Of a stretch of 64,000 bases of DNA, positions 18,864 through 28,500 are shown piece by piece. Position 1 is the first letter of the stretch. Each line of letters starts with the position of its first letter. Origin of the DNA: Saccharomycopsis malanga (lineage: Eukaryota; Ascomycota; Saccharomycetes; Ascoideales; Saccharomycopsidaceae). The DNA lies in the NCBI GenBank assembly GCA_004014935.1, contig CP025321.1, forward strand, positions 248,001-312,000, written 5' to 3'. The notes beneath the pieces are model-generated. The model saw only the letters and a program-made list of their open reading frames with translations. It was not told the origin of the DNA and made no database searches. The translations under genes were made by a program, and so were the position numbers.

Positions 18864-19289
18864 TTTAAAGTTTATATTGCTATTTGATTTGATCAATATA
18901 TAAATGTGTTATTGATTTGTATGTGTATCTGTTTTTGAAGAGTGTATATAGGAATGTTCGTACTATTAGAATGATGTAGTCGATTAGTAATTAAGGATCT
19001 GTATCATTGGTGGTAAACATCTATATGCTTCTAGTCCTATGGTCTGGCTGACTAACACACTACCCTAATTTTATGCTTGCTCTATCTACAGATGCAATTC
19101 TTGTTCTTTTCACTATTTCTTTTTGGCTAGTGTAATATTACAGCTAGACTTATCTGTCAATGTACACCACAAGCCATCTCTTATTGTTCATTATATTATG
19201 AGTCTACAGTCGTCAGGACCTTTTACTACCCTTCAGGTATCTCACTGTTCTAAACACTATTTAAGGACTCTTTTTCCTCTATTTCAGTC

Positions 19290-19348
19290 TTCTTTGTTCC
19301 TGTTAGGTGTTTTTCTCTTCTCCCAGAGCACTGACCACTGAGACAGTT
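19290..19348 (-). mobile_element. SINE-like repeat fragment D
   Basis: On the minus strand it reads CTCAGTGGTCAGTGCTC, then GGAGAAGAG and, later, CTAACAGGAA, matching the head of the copy about 150 bp away at 19489 and of copy C. Only the A-box part and following bases are recognisable. Confidence 0.55.
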
Positions 19349-19460
19349 GTTTTCAGTCTTCCATTATCCTTTTTATATAGTTAGTTTACGTTTTAGCCAT
19401 TCTCCGTTCAATACAAACTCATCTTAATATTACAAAATCTGTAATATAGAATTTGAAAAC

Positions 19461-19777
19461 TATTAGAAATGGATTATTATTAGAAATGACCACTGGGCCA
19501 TTTGGCTCAGTGATCAGAGCTCTCGGAGAAGAGGAAAATGACTTGACAGGAATACCAGTTTGATTCCCAAGAAGACACTTTTACGATGCTGAACGTGGTT
19601 TCCACAGGCAGGTGCAACTGTATGAAATACGACCTAAACAAGTCTAGTGGTTACTTTCAACCAATTGGGTGAGAATATTATATATCGGGACATGATTGGG
19701 CTTTACCAAGTCCCCTTAGGCATAGCGCGCGTATATACGAAACTGATATGTACTGGGCTTGAAATATATGATATTAC

Positions 19778-19812
<35 letters not shown>

Positions 19813-19835
19813 GAAATGGATTATTTTCAGAAATG
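19461..19835 (+). mobile_element. SINE-like element copy A with target-site duplications
   Basis: The element itself spans about 19489-19807 (319 bp). Its head carries an A-box-like TGGCTCAGTGAT at 19503-19514 and a B-box-like AGTTTGATTCC at 19557-19567, with tRNA-like spacing. The body from about 19600 to 19770 is shared with the copy at 28.2 kb. The 3' end is a run of ATT units. Flanking repeats at 19461-19488 and 19808-19835 match at 26 of 28 bases, with an uninterrupted 18-base core TATTAGAAATGGATTATT. Head, body, simple tail and long duplications are the anatomy of a tRNA-derived SINE moved by a LINE enzyme. No coding capacity is present. Confidence 0.8.
19772..19812 (+). repeat. ATT microsatellite, tail of copy A
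   Basis: About a dozen ATT units end the SINE-like copy A and run into its downstream target-site duplication. Simple-repeat tails of this sort are typical of SINE 3' ends. Confidence 0.9.
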
Positions 19836-20172
19836 TATTATTATTAGTATAATCGAAGGGGCCGGTGAAAATGGATATTACCTTTTTATAATTCAAAAAG
19901 AACACCTTGGGGTGAAAAATGTAGAACCAAGAACCACGGTTTAAATGATAACAATTCAAGTGACTATTTACAAATTTGAAACACAATAGACCAAACCACT
20001 ATGACACAATAAATATTACAACATTATCAACTAAACAAAATATATTGAGTAAAATAGCAAATGCTTAAAAAGAACTGAAATTAATAGATTTGGAAAGAGC
20101 ATAACAAAAGAAGAACTAGAAAGCAACAAAGCAAAGCAAAGCAAAACAGAACAACTAACAAATAAAAAAAAA

Positions 20173-22178
20173 TCAAGCCTTTTCAATGTAGGCTTGTTCA
20201 TTTTCAAGAGCTTTTTTGGCTTCTTCCTTTGCTTGTTTTTCGAGTCTTTCTTGTTCCATGATTTTATCCAAGTTTCTGAAGTGGATAGCAAAGACGATAG
20301 CAGAAATGACACCAAGAGCACCAGGAATAGCGAAAGGGTAGATCAATTGAGGATCGACAAGAACAGAGGTCAAGGCTTCGCCCAAAGCAGCAGACAAAGC
20401 AGTGGTGAAAAGGAACAAGGCCATAACCAAACCTTTCATGCTGTCTGGGGCTCTGGTGTAAGCAACTTCATAAGCGGTAGTCATGGCGAAACATTCGGAC
20501 GAAGCAGCGAGGATATAAAGAGTGACCTCGACCCAAGCACTGATAGGCGAAGGGTTTTCACAATCGGTGGCGTAGTAGCCACAAGGACTGGTTTCGTAGA
20601 TTCTCCACTGAATGATGGCACCGGCAATTTGCGAGATACCGGCCAAGGCGAAACCAAGCGAGATCTTGTGGACAGACTTGAAAGTGATGTTGTACTTTCT
20701 CAAGATTGGGTAGAGAACGTGGTCAAGGAAAGGAATCAAGAAAATGATGGTCAAAGGATTGAAATTGGAGAACAAATCGTTAGGAACACCACTGGTTGTC
20801 ATGGAGCCTGCTTGGGAAGTCTCGATAGAACCAATACCAGTGTCGTTGATGTTATACAAGATATAGTAGGAGAAAATGTTGCAAGCACTGAATGTTTGCT
20901 TGACATCAACAACAAACTGGTCGTTCCAAGTGATAGGCTTCTTTTTTCTGTAGAATTCCTGACCTCTGGCAACCATATTGGTTGGTTTGGCATGTTCCCA
21001 CAAATCGCCCGCTTTCCATCTTCCTGACCAGCCTTTCTGGAACGCTACAACACACACTTTGAAGGTGTCTGTCAAAATGCTGCCCTGTGGAGCTTGCACC
21101 ACCATCTTGTTGTTCAAATACACAAGAACAAAAGGCATGAGCATGTACAAGATGCCTGGGACCAAGTAGGCCAACCAGAACCCAATGTCTCTCTCACAGT
21201 ACGAAGTAGCAAGCTGCAAAAACGCACCAATGTTGATGGCCCAGTAAAAGTTCAAGGCCATTCTTTCGAGCGTAAGCGATCTGTCCACAATAATCCGTTC
21301 TCCCGTAGGCAAATTCTTCACCACGTCGGTCTCGTATGGATATTGGTCCATAAGCAAAGGCAACAAGTTTGGTTTAATGAAACCAGTGCCCACAGCAAGA
21401 ATGATGATACTGATAACCGTAGGAACAATGGCATGCCCACCAGCAATCACGCTGGGAATAGCAGCTATAATCAACAAAATGTGTGCAATAGCACCCAATA
21501 TAACTCCAAGCCAAATTGTCCGAAGTCTGCCCAACTTGGTATCTGAGATAAATCCTCCATAAAGAGGTGCTACATATGCTAAGAACGTTAACAATAACGT
21601 CATGGCACTTGCTGTTTGAAGCCCCAACCCTAAAGCTCCCGGATTTTCACTCGACCCCCTGTCAAGAACAGCTCCAGTAGTACTGCCTATATCATTGTTA
21701 GTTTATTATATCCCTTTGAAAATTCCGCGGAAATCTTTCCGCTCTCTATGCATGCTGAATGCTGAATGCTGTATGCCGCATGTCGCACGTGAGACTCGCG
21801 CATACGCGCATACCATTACATTGTAGTTCGTTACATACCTTTTGGCAATTTTCTCTGGATAAAGTTGGCCAAAATTCCAGAAACTCCGTAATATGAACCT
21901 CTTTCTGCAAACTCAATCAAACAAATCAAATAGGTGTGGTATGGTGCATGTCCTGGAAGTCTTTTCAACGTTTCCGCCTCTTCTGCAGTAGGAGGAATCA
22001 AACCATTTGGATTGTATTCGTCATAAAACTTCTTATGTGTGTATTGCGACTTATCTTCTGTAACATTGTTCTGACTGTCGATTTCCACAACATCTGCTCC
22101 ATAACCAACCTTTTGATCCTTTTCACCCTTGGATGAAAGCGATTGCAGCTCTTGGTTCACTATAATGTTGTCGGCCAT
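20173..22178 (-). CDS. PTR2: Di/tripeptide transporter, two exons
   Basis: Exon 1 is 22178-21839 and exon 2 is 21686-20173; together they encode 617 residues, near the ~600-620 of fungal Ptr2. Exon 1 carries the POT-family signature LIEFAERGSYYGVSGILANF. Exon 2 continues with SAMTLLLTFLAYVAPLYGGFISDTKLGR through FIKPNLLPLLMDQYP, the second family motif region, and about 12 membrane spans. The C-terminus is a charged tail rich in Glu and Lys. POT proteins import di- and tripeptides with protons at the plasma membrane. The frame crosses the intron as AAA-G|GC-AGT. A TATATA lies about 80 bp upstream of the start. Confidence 0.95.
21687..21838 (-). other. PTR2 spliceosomal intron
   Basis: The 152-nt intron begins GTATGT and ends ATAG. 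Its branch-like ACTAAC lies at 21702-21697, placing the branch adenosine 11 nt from the acceptor. It interrupts codon phase 1. Inside is a CACGTG at 21786-21791 and a run of ATGC-rich repeats, so it may hold regulatory sites. Confidence 0.92.
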
Positions 22179-22370
22179 TCTCTAAATTCTTGTTAGATGT
22201 TTCCAATTTAATTCAAACTTGTCAATTCAAACTGGAAAAAAAGACGCTACTCCACTTATATATAGAAATTCAAAGAGAAAGTCCAAAAAAAAAGCAACAC
22301 CAGACAAAAAGACAAAAAAAAGATAGGAAATAATTTGCTGATGGTTCTTTTTCTATTTTAAAGTTTAGCT

Positions 22371-22420
22371 TGCATGCATATGCATGCATGCATACATACA
22401 TACATACACACACATATGCA
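22371..22420. repeat. 50-bp alternating pyrimidine-purine tract
   Basis: Every step alternates pyrimidine and purine for 50 bases, moving from TGCATG units through CATA units to CACA. It lies 193-242 bp upstream of the PTR2 start. Such tracts can adopt Z-DNA under negative supercoiling. Confidence 0.85.
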
Positions 22421-23570
22421 AGAGATGTGTGATTGTCTATTGCACTGCACTCCATGCACCGTAAAGTGTGTGCTCCGATAACAGGCGCAGGCCGTTTAAC
22501 GGCTGTTCACCGGAAGGAATTGTTATATGGATTCAAGGGGGGATAATGTATGGTGTTCGGATGGTGGTGATATATGACAATATATGATAATATATGAGAA
22601 AGAATTGCAAGGCCAGCTAGTATCCCCTTTTCTAAACAAGCCCCTATAGTCTTGTGCAATGCCTTCCAACTGATAACAAATTGCATGGCTTCACGCAAGC
22701 GCAACGTAAGCGTAACGTAGGCGCACTACTATAATGCTTGAAGCAAGGGTCCCCAAGCTAAAAATGCAGCTCAATACTGTGGTGTAGTATATATTTTCCG
22801 GGAGCTTGGCGAGGCAAATTTTTAGTTACTTTTTCCTGCAACGCCAAGTCTCTACGACCAGAAAAAATACGGCACTAGTTGCAGATAGTGCATCTGCATC
22901 TGCATCGGCCTTAGTGCGACATGTCAACTTGATAAGACTGTTGACAAGATCCATGGAGTTTGTCAGAAAGTGTGAAACTGTGGAAGATTTCTTTTTGTTG
23001 AACATTTGTTTTCCAATCTGGTTATTTGCTGTGTTTGTCATCATGTTTCTTTTAATTCTCGGAAAAACTTGCTGCTGTGCAAGGGGTCTTTCCTTCCTTT
23101 TTTTTTTTTTCCTGCAACTGTCACATGCCCAGGCGGCACCAACAGGAGGCGTCCCCTGCAGACTGCTTACAGTGCAGATGCACACAGCACGATGCATCGT
23201 ATAATAAAGTGTGGTGCATGAAATATGCGTGGGTATGCAGCGTGACGCATGGTATCCGTGGATCCATTGTAACGTGATGATGTTTTCTGTTCTTATCACT
23301 GATAATTAAGACGGGGCGATCTACACTGTGGAGCAAAGTGTGTTGAGATATGTTAAAGAATAATCATGGATATTTAGTGGTCTTAGTAATGATCAGTAAT
23401 ACGTGGCAGTGGTGTGTGTCATTTTGCAAGGACAGCATGCAGTGCAGAAAGCAGTAGATTTCGGGATATCGTATAGTATATTTGTAGAACAAGTCTAGTT
23501 ATAGTATATATCGAGAAGCATGATTTGAGCGAAAGAGAAAATGGGGTGGACAGGTGGTGTCCAGCAAGCG

Positions 23571-23670
23571 AAATTGCCAATTTCAAGATGTATGATAAAG
23601 TAGTGTCTTAAAAGCTCTAGAAATTGCCAATTTCAAGATGTATGATAGAGTAATGTCTTAGAAACTCTAG
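23571..23670. repeat. Tandem duplication of a 50-bp unit
   Basis: Units 23571-23620 and 23621-23670 begin AAATTGCCAATTTCAAGATG and match at about 46 of 50 positions. They lie about 140 bp past the stop codon of the downstream minus-strand gene. Confidence 0.93.
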
Positions 23671-23808
23671 AAAAGGCAACATGACAGCGTCCATAAACAT
23701 CTTATTACAGGCGTATAAGCAATTGGTGGAAAAGCAAGAGAATAAGCCAGCTAGACATATCTATCAGCGCCGTTTTGGCGCAACCAGTTTTTGCCATATT
23801 AGGAAGTG

Positions 23809-26475
23809 TCATCTGCTGGGATGTAATGGCAAATTGGCTGTGGATCCCTTATAATCGCCTTCGGTGAGCTCAAACTGTAATATGGAGGCCTCATTCTTGA
23901 GAGTCTTGTAGATGGCCTTGCATTTCTTTGAAAAGTCCTCGGCTGCTAGGATCTGCTGGCATTTTGCATTGCAGTAGTGGAAATAGTCCCTTTTGCTGCT
24001 GTTGTACAATGTGCAGTATAGATTGGTGTGCATTGTGTGTGTTTGGCCTGCGTCGTCCAACAAGTGGTTCAACTTGTAGTAATGCTCGTATTTCAGCTCG
24101 CTGTAGCTTTTGATGATGTCTATCAAAAACTCGCTTTTCATCACAACGAGTTCTGCATCGTCCTGGTAGCAGCTGAAGAACTGTAGGATATTGTGTTGAT
24201 CGTAGGTCCTGCTGAACACCTGGTAGCGGCTGTACAATGTCTCAAACAGCAGTTCAAAAACCAGGCGGAATTTGCCAAAGCTCTGTCCATTTTCCTGCTT
24301 GGCACCTTCTTTCAAACTCTTGAGAATCTTTTTCACAACAACTAGCGAGTTGGTGAGATATTTCCGGGTCATGCTGGCTGCTTTTCTATCGTGGACTGCT
24401 GCGCCAACAGGCTCAGCAATCTCCAACACCAAGTCTTCATACACCAATGTTTCTGCCTTCACAAACGTCACCAAACGGTTCAAACTCACGCCTTGGTACT
24501 TGTCAAAGGCACCCTGAGCCATAGTGGGCGATTGCAGGTGCCGCAAGTATTCAGGCAACATCAACGCGTCGATTCTGATTCTCTCCACAACCTCAAGATT
24601 CAAAAGTAGCACTTCTCCACTTTTTGACAAGTCGTTGAACCGGCTGTAAGACAAGATTTTGGCCGAAACCCCTACATGGTGTATATCAGAGCTTGTTCTG
24701 ATCAAATCGTGCAGCTTGAACATGGGATCCTTGATAAGAAACAAACCAATACAAACCGCATTGTCACCGTCTTTTTCCTGCTCAAAGTTGGCAATGAGTT
24801 GCAAAATAGCTTGCTTCATAATGGGGTTTTTGATCTTCATATTCTTCAAAACTGTGTTTGGAAAATACACCTTGGAACACGGAACTGCCAACATCAATTC
24901 TTCTTGCCAACTTTTATTGTATCGCTCCTGCTGCTCTTGAAGTGCCTCAGCTTCATCCATATAATAGTATATTCCATCTACTGGCTCTCCAGTCAATGGC
25001 ACAAAAGATTTCTCTTCTTCAATAATGTTTCCAATAGATGCTGAAGATCTGTCAATTGTGTTTAATCCATCAGTAGAACGTTTCTGGTTGAAATGGTATT
25101 CCAGCTCATATTCATGCGCCAGCTCATATTCACTCGCAGTGTTATAATCAGTAGATTGGTACCCATAGACAGGGTCTTCAAGAGTCTGATGTGATGCTAA
25201 AGGTGGTGCTAAAGGTGATGCTAAAGGTGATGCAATTGAAGAAGTGCCTTCTAAAGGGTTAATAGAGGTTTTAAAATACAGTGAATTGTTGTATAAATGG
25301 TTTTCACAATAATTCAAATGGTTAATATCATTTGAATGGTTAATATCATTTGAATGGCTAATATCATTTGAATGGCTAATATCATTTAAATGGTTTTCAT
25401 TCAAACATTCATCTTTGTTAATATTATTCAATTGACTGTCCTTATTTGAATATTCTTTGCCATCTAAGTTATTAGAGGCTTTAGAATAGGGTGAATTGTT
25501 GGATAAATGGGTTTCACAATAATTCAAATGGTTAATATCATTTAAATGGTTTTCATTCAAACATTCATCTTTTTTAATATCATTCAAATGGTTTTCATTC
25601 AAACAATTACATTTGTTATTATCATTCAAATGATTGTCCTTATTTGGATAATCATCTAAATTATTATGATTGTACAACTTTTTTTTCAAATATTCTTTTT
25701 CTGAATTACCAAAAAACTCCTTTCCAGAGGTTTCAAAAAGATTTGATGGCTGAAATTTACTATACTGTTGCTGAAACTGTTCATTTGAGCCATAATCAAG
25801 AAGAACTTCGGATACTTTTTCTGATACCTTTTCTGATTCGGACGTACTTATCATACTTTCTCTGTTTTTAGATTTAGGAGATGCCATATGATAAGAGGAA
25901 GGAGATGAAAAGCTTGAATAGGCCATTTTACCATGTTCTCGACTTTCTTCTTGTATTTTGCTCGGTTTTTTTGGCGGCACATTGATTTGACTATATAACT
26001 CTTTTATTCTAAATGGGAACTTGCAAAACTTGTTATAAGGATCCTCCTTATTAGTGTACTCTATGTAAAGGTCCTCATTCTCTAGAACAATCAAAGGACA
26101 TCCAACCTCATTGATGTAGTTTAGATCAACCTGACTAAGTGCCTTAAACTTGATATGTTCTATGAAATCCTTTTCACCAGCTTCATTGGCTAGACTGACA
26201 ATCTCAACAAGAAAAACGTTGAATTCAATATACACACCTTGTGTCTGAGGAACCTGCGCAACAGGACCCTGAACACCTTGTCCTACAAAACATAGAGCAA
26301 TGTTTGAATCAGTGATATACGCATCAAAGATCTTTTTGGCAGACTTGTAAGAACAGGTAAGATACGAGATCTCCACCACATTGGCAGGATCACCCAACAC
26401 CTCAAAAAGCTGTGTGAAAATGCCGTCTGGAAGAGTCTCTTGGTTCATATCATTGCCAAAACCATCCACATACAT
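23809..26475 (-). CDS. Large protein of unknown function with Asn/His repeat region
   Basis: From the first ATG of the frame (26475-26473, context ACAATG) the protein is 888 residues. The frame stays open about 60 codons further upstream without an ATG, so an upstream exon is possible; a TTTCAACAG acceptor-like site lies in that stretch. An N-terminal region of about 180 residues and a C-terminal region of about 370 look folded. Between them is a low-complexity segment rich in Asn, Ser, Leu and His, with repeats of the NDI(S/N)HSN type. I do not recognise the family. The C-terminal region is mostly alpha-helical in character, with LLFETLYSRYQVF and FLIDIIKSYSELKYEHYYKL. No membrane span or catalytic motif is evident. 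Confidence 0.75.
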   Translation of the reverse strand: MYVDGFGNDMNQETLPDGIFTQLFEVLGDPANVVEISYLTCSYKSAKKIFDAYITDSNIALCFVGQGVQGPVAQVPQTQGVYIEFNVFLVEIVSLANEAGEKDFIEHIKFKALSQVDLNYINEVGCPLIVLENEDLYIEYTNKEDPYNKFCKFPFRIKELYSQINVPPKKPSKIQEESREHGKMAYSSFSSPSSYHMASPKSKNRESMISTSESEKVSEKVSEVLLDYGSNEQFQQQYSKFQPSNLFETSGKEFFGNSEKEYLKKKLYNHNNLDDYPNKDNHLNDNNKCNCLNENHLNDIKKDECLNENHLNDINHLNYCETHLSNNSPYSKASNNLDGKEYSNKDSQLNNINKDECLNENHLNDISHSNDISHSNDINHSNDINHLNYCENHLYNNSLYFKTSINPLEGTSSIASPLASPLAPPLASHQTLEDPVYGYQSTDYNTASEYELAHEYELEYHFNQKRSTDGLNTIDRSSASIGNIIEEEKSFVPLTGEPVDGIYYYMDEAEALQEQQERYNKSWQEELMLAVPCSKVYFPNTVLKNMKIKNPIMKQAILQLIANFEQEKDGDNAVCIGLFLIKDPMFKLHDLIRTSSDIHHVGVSAKILSYSRFNDLSKSGEVLLLNLEVVERIRIDALMLPEYLRHLQSPTMAQGAFDKYQGVSLNRLVTFVKAETLVYEDLVLEIAEPVGAAVHDRKAASMTRKYLTNSLVVVKKILKSLKEGAKQENGQSFGKFRLVFELLFETLYSRYQVFSRTYDQHNILQFFSCYQDDAELVVMKSEFLIDIIKSYSELKYEHYYKLNHLLDDAGQTHTMHTNLYCTLYNSSKRDYFHYCNAKCQQILAAEDFSKKCKAIYKTLKNEASILQFELTEGDYKGSTANLPLHPSR
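25317..25389 (-). repeat. In-frame 18-bp tandem repeat in the unknown gene
   Basis: Four near-identical 18-base units, ATCATTTGAATGGTTAAT on the plus strand, encode the repeating NDI(S/N)HSN hexapeptide on the minus strand. Related CLNENHLNDI units recur on either side, at about 25385-25420 and 25530-25630, as diverged copies. Confidence 0.85.
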
Positions 26476-27353
26476 TGTTTGACACTGATCTAGCACCAGA
26501 TCTGGTATTATATGATGATCTGATAATGGCCCTCCAGGAGAAACTGTTGAAACAAACCGAAAAGCAAACTTTTTCTTCCGGTTCCCTAAATGATTATAAA
26601 ACAATCTTTTTTGCCTCTTGTTGCTTTCGTTCAGACTTTCTCTTTTTACTTTTTAGCTGATTAATTAACAAATGTACCTGGCCTATTGTTTCCGTTGCCA
26701 ATCTGCCATATGCCTGTTAGTAGCTTATGAAACGGCAGGGAAGCAATTATTCCACGCAGCAAAAAGAAGAAGGAAATCGCCTCTTTTTACCTTTACAATA
26801 TTCATTCAAAGATCAGATACATTAAATATACTCTAAATCTTTCATCTGAGGAAGTGGACATCGACTCCGTCAATATTAGCTGCTGCGCGCAGCAGGATCG
26901 GCGCATGTACATGCAAGTGACGGTACCAGCGCTCTGGGTTGGCCCAAAAGTATGGTCAACCGCAACACATTTCTCGCCTATCTGGACAGGAAAATAGCCC
27001 CTGGGACAGCTTGTACACACCACGCTGTGTACGTCACAGAGTTGTAGCTCTAAATGTCCACAGACAGTGGCCATATAGCTCTATAGTTGTACGGATTGCT
27101 GCAGCTCATACCCAATACGTTAGACGCGACCGCGAAAAATGCGACTCTGGGACGCAAAGGAGGCGTCAAGACTGAGCGTGATAGACGCATATATATGCCT
27201 GGAGGCGCATATACGGTCTGAACATTACAGCACTCACAAAGCAGTCATGATAACTGAGTTGGCACTCTTTTAATAGATAAAGTGTTGTATTTTTGAGATT
27301 TGTATTAGACGGTTAGTCTTGTGTTACGACAAGAAAAAAGAGAACAAAAGAAT
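26476..27353. other. Divergent promoter region
   Basis: This interval separates the unknown minus-strand gene from the possible perilipin gene. A minus-strand TACTAAC at 26722-26716 resembles an intron branch site, but no splice I tried joins it to the downstream open frame. A TATATATG lies near 27189, about 165 bp before the plus-strand start. Confidence 0.4.
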
Positions 27354-28136
27354 ATGGCATACAATAGCGATTCGAAACTAGTAAACCATCTCACTACTTA
27401 TAGACCAGGAGGGGCCACCGTGCAATTCATGAGTGGTATTTTGGATCCATATGTAAAAACAGTAGTTGGCTTGGGAGGCCCAACTGTAAAGTCAACTGTC
27501 AAGTCGGTTGATAATTGGGTTGACAACTCCTTGACATCTGTCGATAATTATGTTCCTACGTTTTTGAGAAGAAATCCGCCATCAAACAACTCTAATGTGT
27601 CAGTTTCGCAAATTGTTCCTGCTGTTCAGAGCTCTGTTGAATCAGTGGCTTCTGCAATTCGCCCAAGTCGTGTTCCAGTAAATAATTCGTTCTACGAAGT
27701 ATACGTCCATCAGCCAATCCACAGCTATGCGGTTTCCGCCCGAAACAGTTACTCCACACTTTACAATACCCATGGAAAAGCTCTTGTCAGAGGCTCTTTT
27801 GATCCTGCCGTGGGCCCTTTGAACAGCCAGTTGGAAAGACTTGTGAAATCCAGCTTTCCAAAGGCTAGAACCGTTCCAAAGGAAGGATTCTCAAATGAAA
27901 TGTCTAGATCTGTCAGAATCCTAGGCAATGCTGTAGCCAGTGTAATCCCTTCAAGCATCACCCAAGAAGTGTCCCATATCGCAGATATATACACAGAGAG
28001 CTATATCAACCAAAACACCAATAGTCTCGTTGCCCCAATGACAGCGGCGATCAACGGCACTCGTATTTTATCTGGCGAAGCCGTACAATACGTAGCCAAT
28101 ACAATTAACCAGGATCATAATAGACTATCCAGATAA
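27354..28136 (+). CDS. Possible perilipin-like lipid-droplet protein
   Basis: The 260-residue protein starts at ATGGCATACAATAGCG. It has no signal peptide or true membrane span. An N-terminal hydrophobic patch (TVQFMSGILDPYVKTVVG) is followed by amphipathic segments with few charges, such as TVKSVDNWVDNSLTSVDNYV. A C-terminal series of amphipathic helices ends in HNRLSR. This pattern resembles fungal perilipins of the Pet10/Pln1 type, which coat lipid droplets and are 250-300 residues long. The match is by overall character, not a diagnostic motif, so the call is tentative. It converges with the ENGase gene. Confidence 0.5.
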   Translation: MAYNSDSKLVNHLTTYRPGGATVQFMSGILDPYVKTVVGLGGPTVKSTVKSVDNWVDNSLTSVDNYVPTFLRRNPPSNNSNVSVSQIVPAVQSSVESVASAIRPSRVPVNNSFYEVYVHQPIHSYAVSARNSYSTLYNTHGKALVRGSFDPAVGPLNSQLERLVKSSFPKARTVPKEGFSNEMSRSVRILGNAVASVIPSSITQEVSHIADIYTESYINQNTNSLVAPMTAAINGTRILSGEAVQYVANTINQDHNRLSR

Positions 28137-28235
28137 ACAATACACGCTGCCGGTTCCTGAATGCATTAATAATGGTATATATATTATTATTAACCGGTTT
28201 TAATAGACAAACTTTTGTTACTTTATTGTAGTACT

Positions 28236-28436
28236 GGCCACTGGACGTGACTTCACAGGCAAGTGGAACTGTCTGAAACACGACCTAGACCAAAGTCTAG
28301 TGGTTACTTTCAACCAATTGGGTGAGAATATTATATAACCGGTCATGATTGGGCTTTAGCAAGTCCATCTAGACATAGCGCGTATATACGGAACTGATAT
28401 ATACTGGTTTCGAAATATATGATATTATCATTATCA
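28236..28436 (+). mobile_element. SINE-like repeat copy B, internally deleted
   Basis: It opens with GGCCACTGG and then jumps to ACGTGACTTCACAGGCAAG, so about 100 bases including both pol III boxes of copy A are missing. From there to 28436 it follows copy A closely, sharing TAGTGGTTACTTTCAACCAA and GAGAATATTATATA, at about 85-90 percent identity by eye. It ends in a short ATTATCATTATC tail. No clear target-site duplication was found. Confidence 0.75.
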
Positions 28437-28440
28437 CAGT

Positions 28441-28500
28441 AAATACAGATATAATGATCTGCTCAGGAATAAATACAGATATAATGATTTGCTCAGGAAT
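28441..28500. repeat. Tandem duplication of a 30-bp unit
   Basis: Two adjacent 30-base units beginning AAATACAGATATAATGAT differ at one position. They follow directly on SINE-like copy B. Confidence 0.95.

Larger units (their letters stand above)
18864..20172. other. Convergent intergenic region with SINE-like repeats
   Basis: TKL1 and PTR2 end toward each other here. The interval contains a minus-strand repeat fragment (19290-19348) and a near-complete plus-strand copy (19489-19807), both listed separately. No open frame is supported. Confidence 0.7.
22179..23808. other. Intergenic region upstream of PTR2
   Basis: This 1.6-kb region is the PTR2 promoter and the 3' flank of the next gene. 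It includes a 50-bp alternating pyrimidine-purine tract (22371-22420), a pyrimidine-rich run near 23085-23115 and a tandem 50-bp duplication (23571-23670). Open frames on both strands around 22.8-23.3 kb overlap each other and look like chance. Confidence 0.5.

Noticed and set aside
22806-23299. Open frames of 130-157 codons on both strands
   Set aside because: They overlap each other antisense, show no recognisable domain and lie in low-complexity promoter-like DNA.
26716-26861. A first exon and TACTAAC-containing intron for the large unknown gene
   Set aside because: None of the splice combinations tried preserved the downstream frame; stops in all frames lie between the branch site and the open frame.
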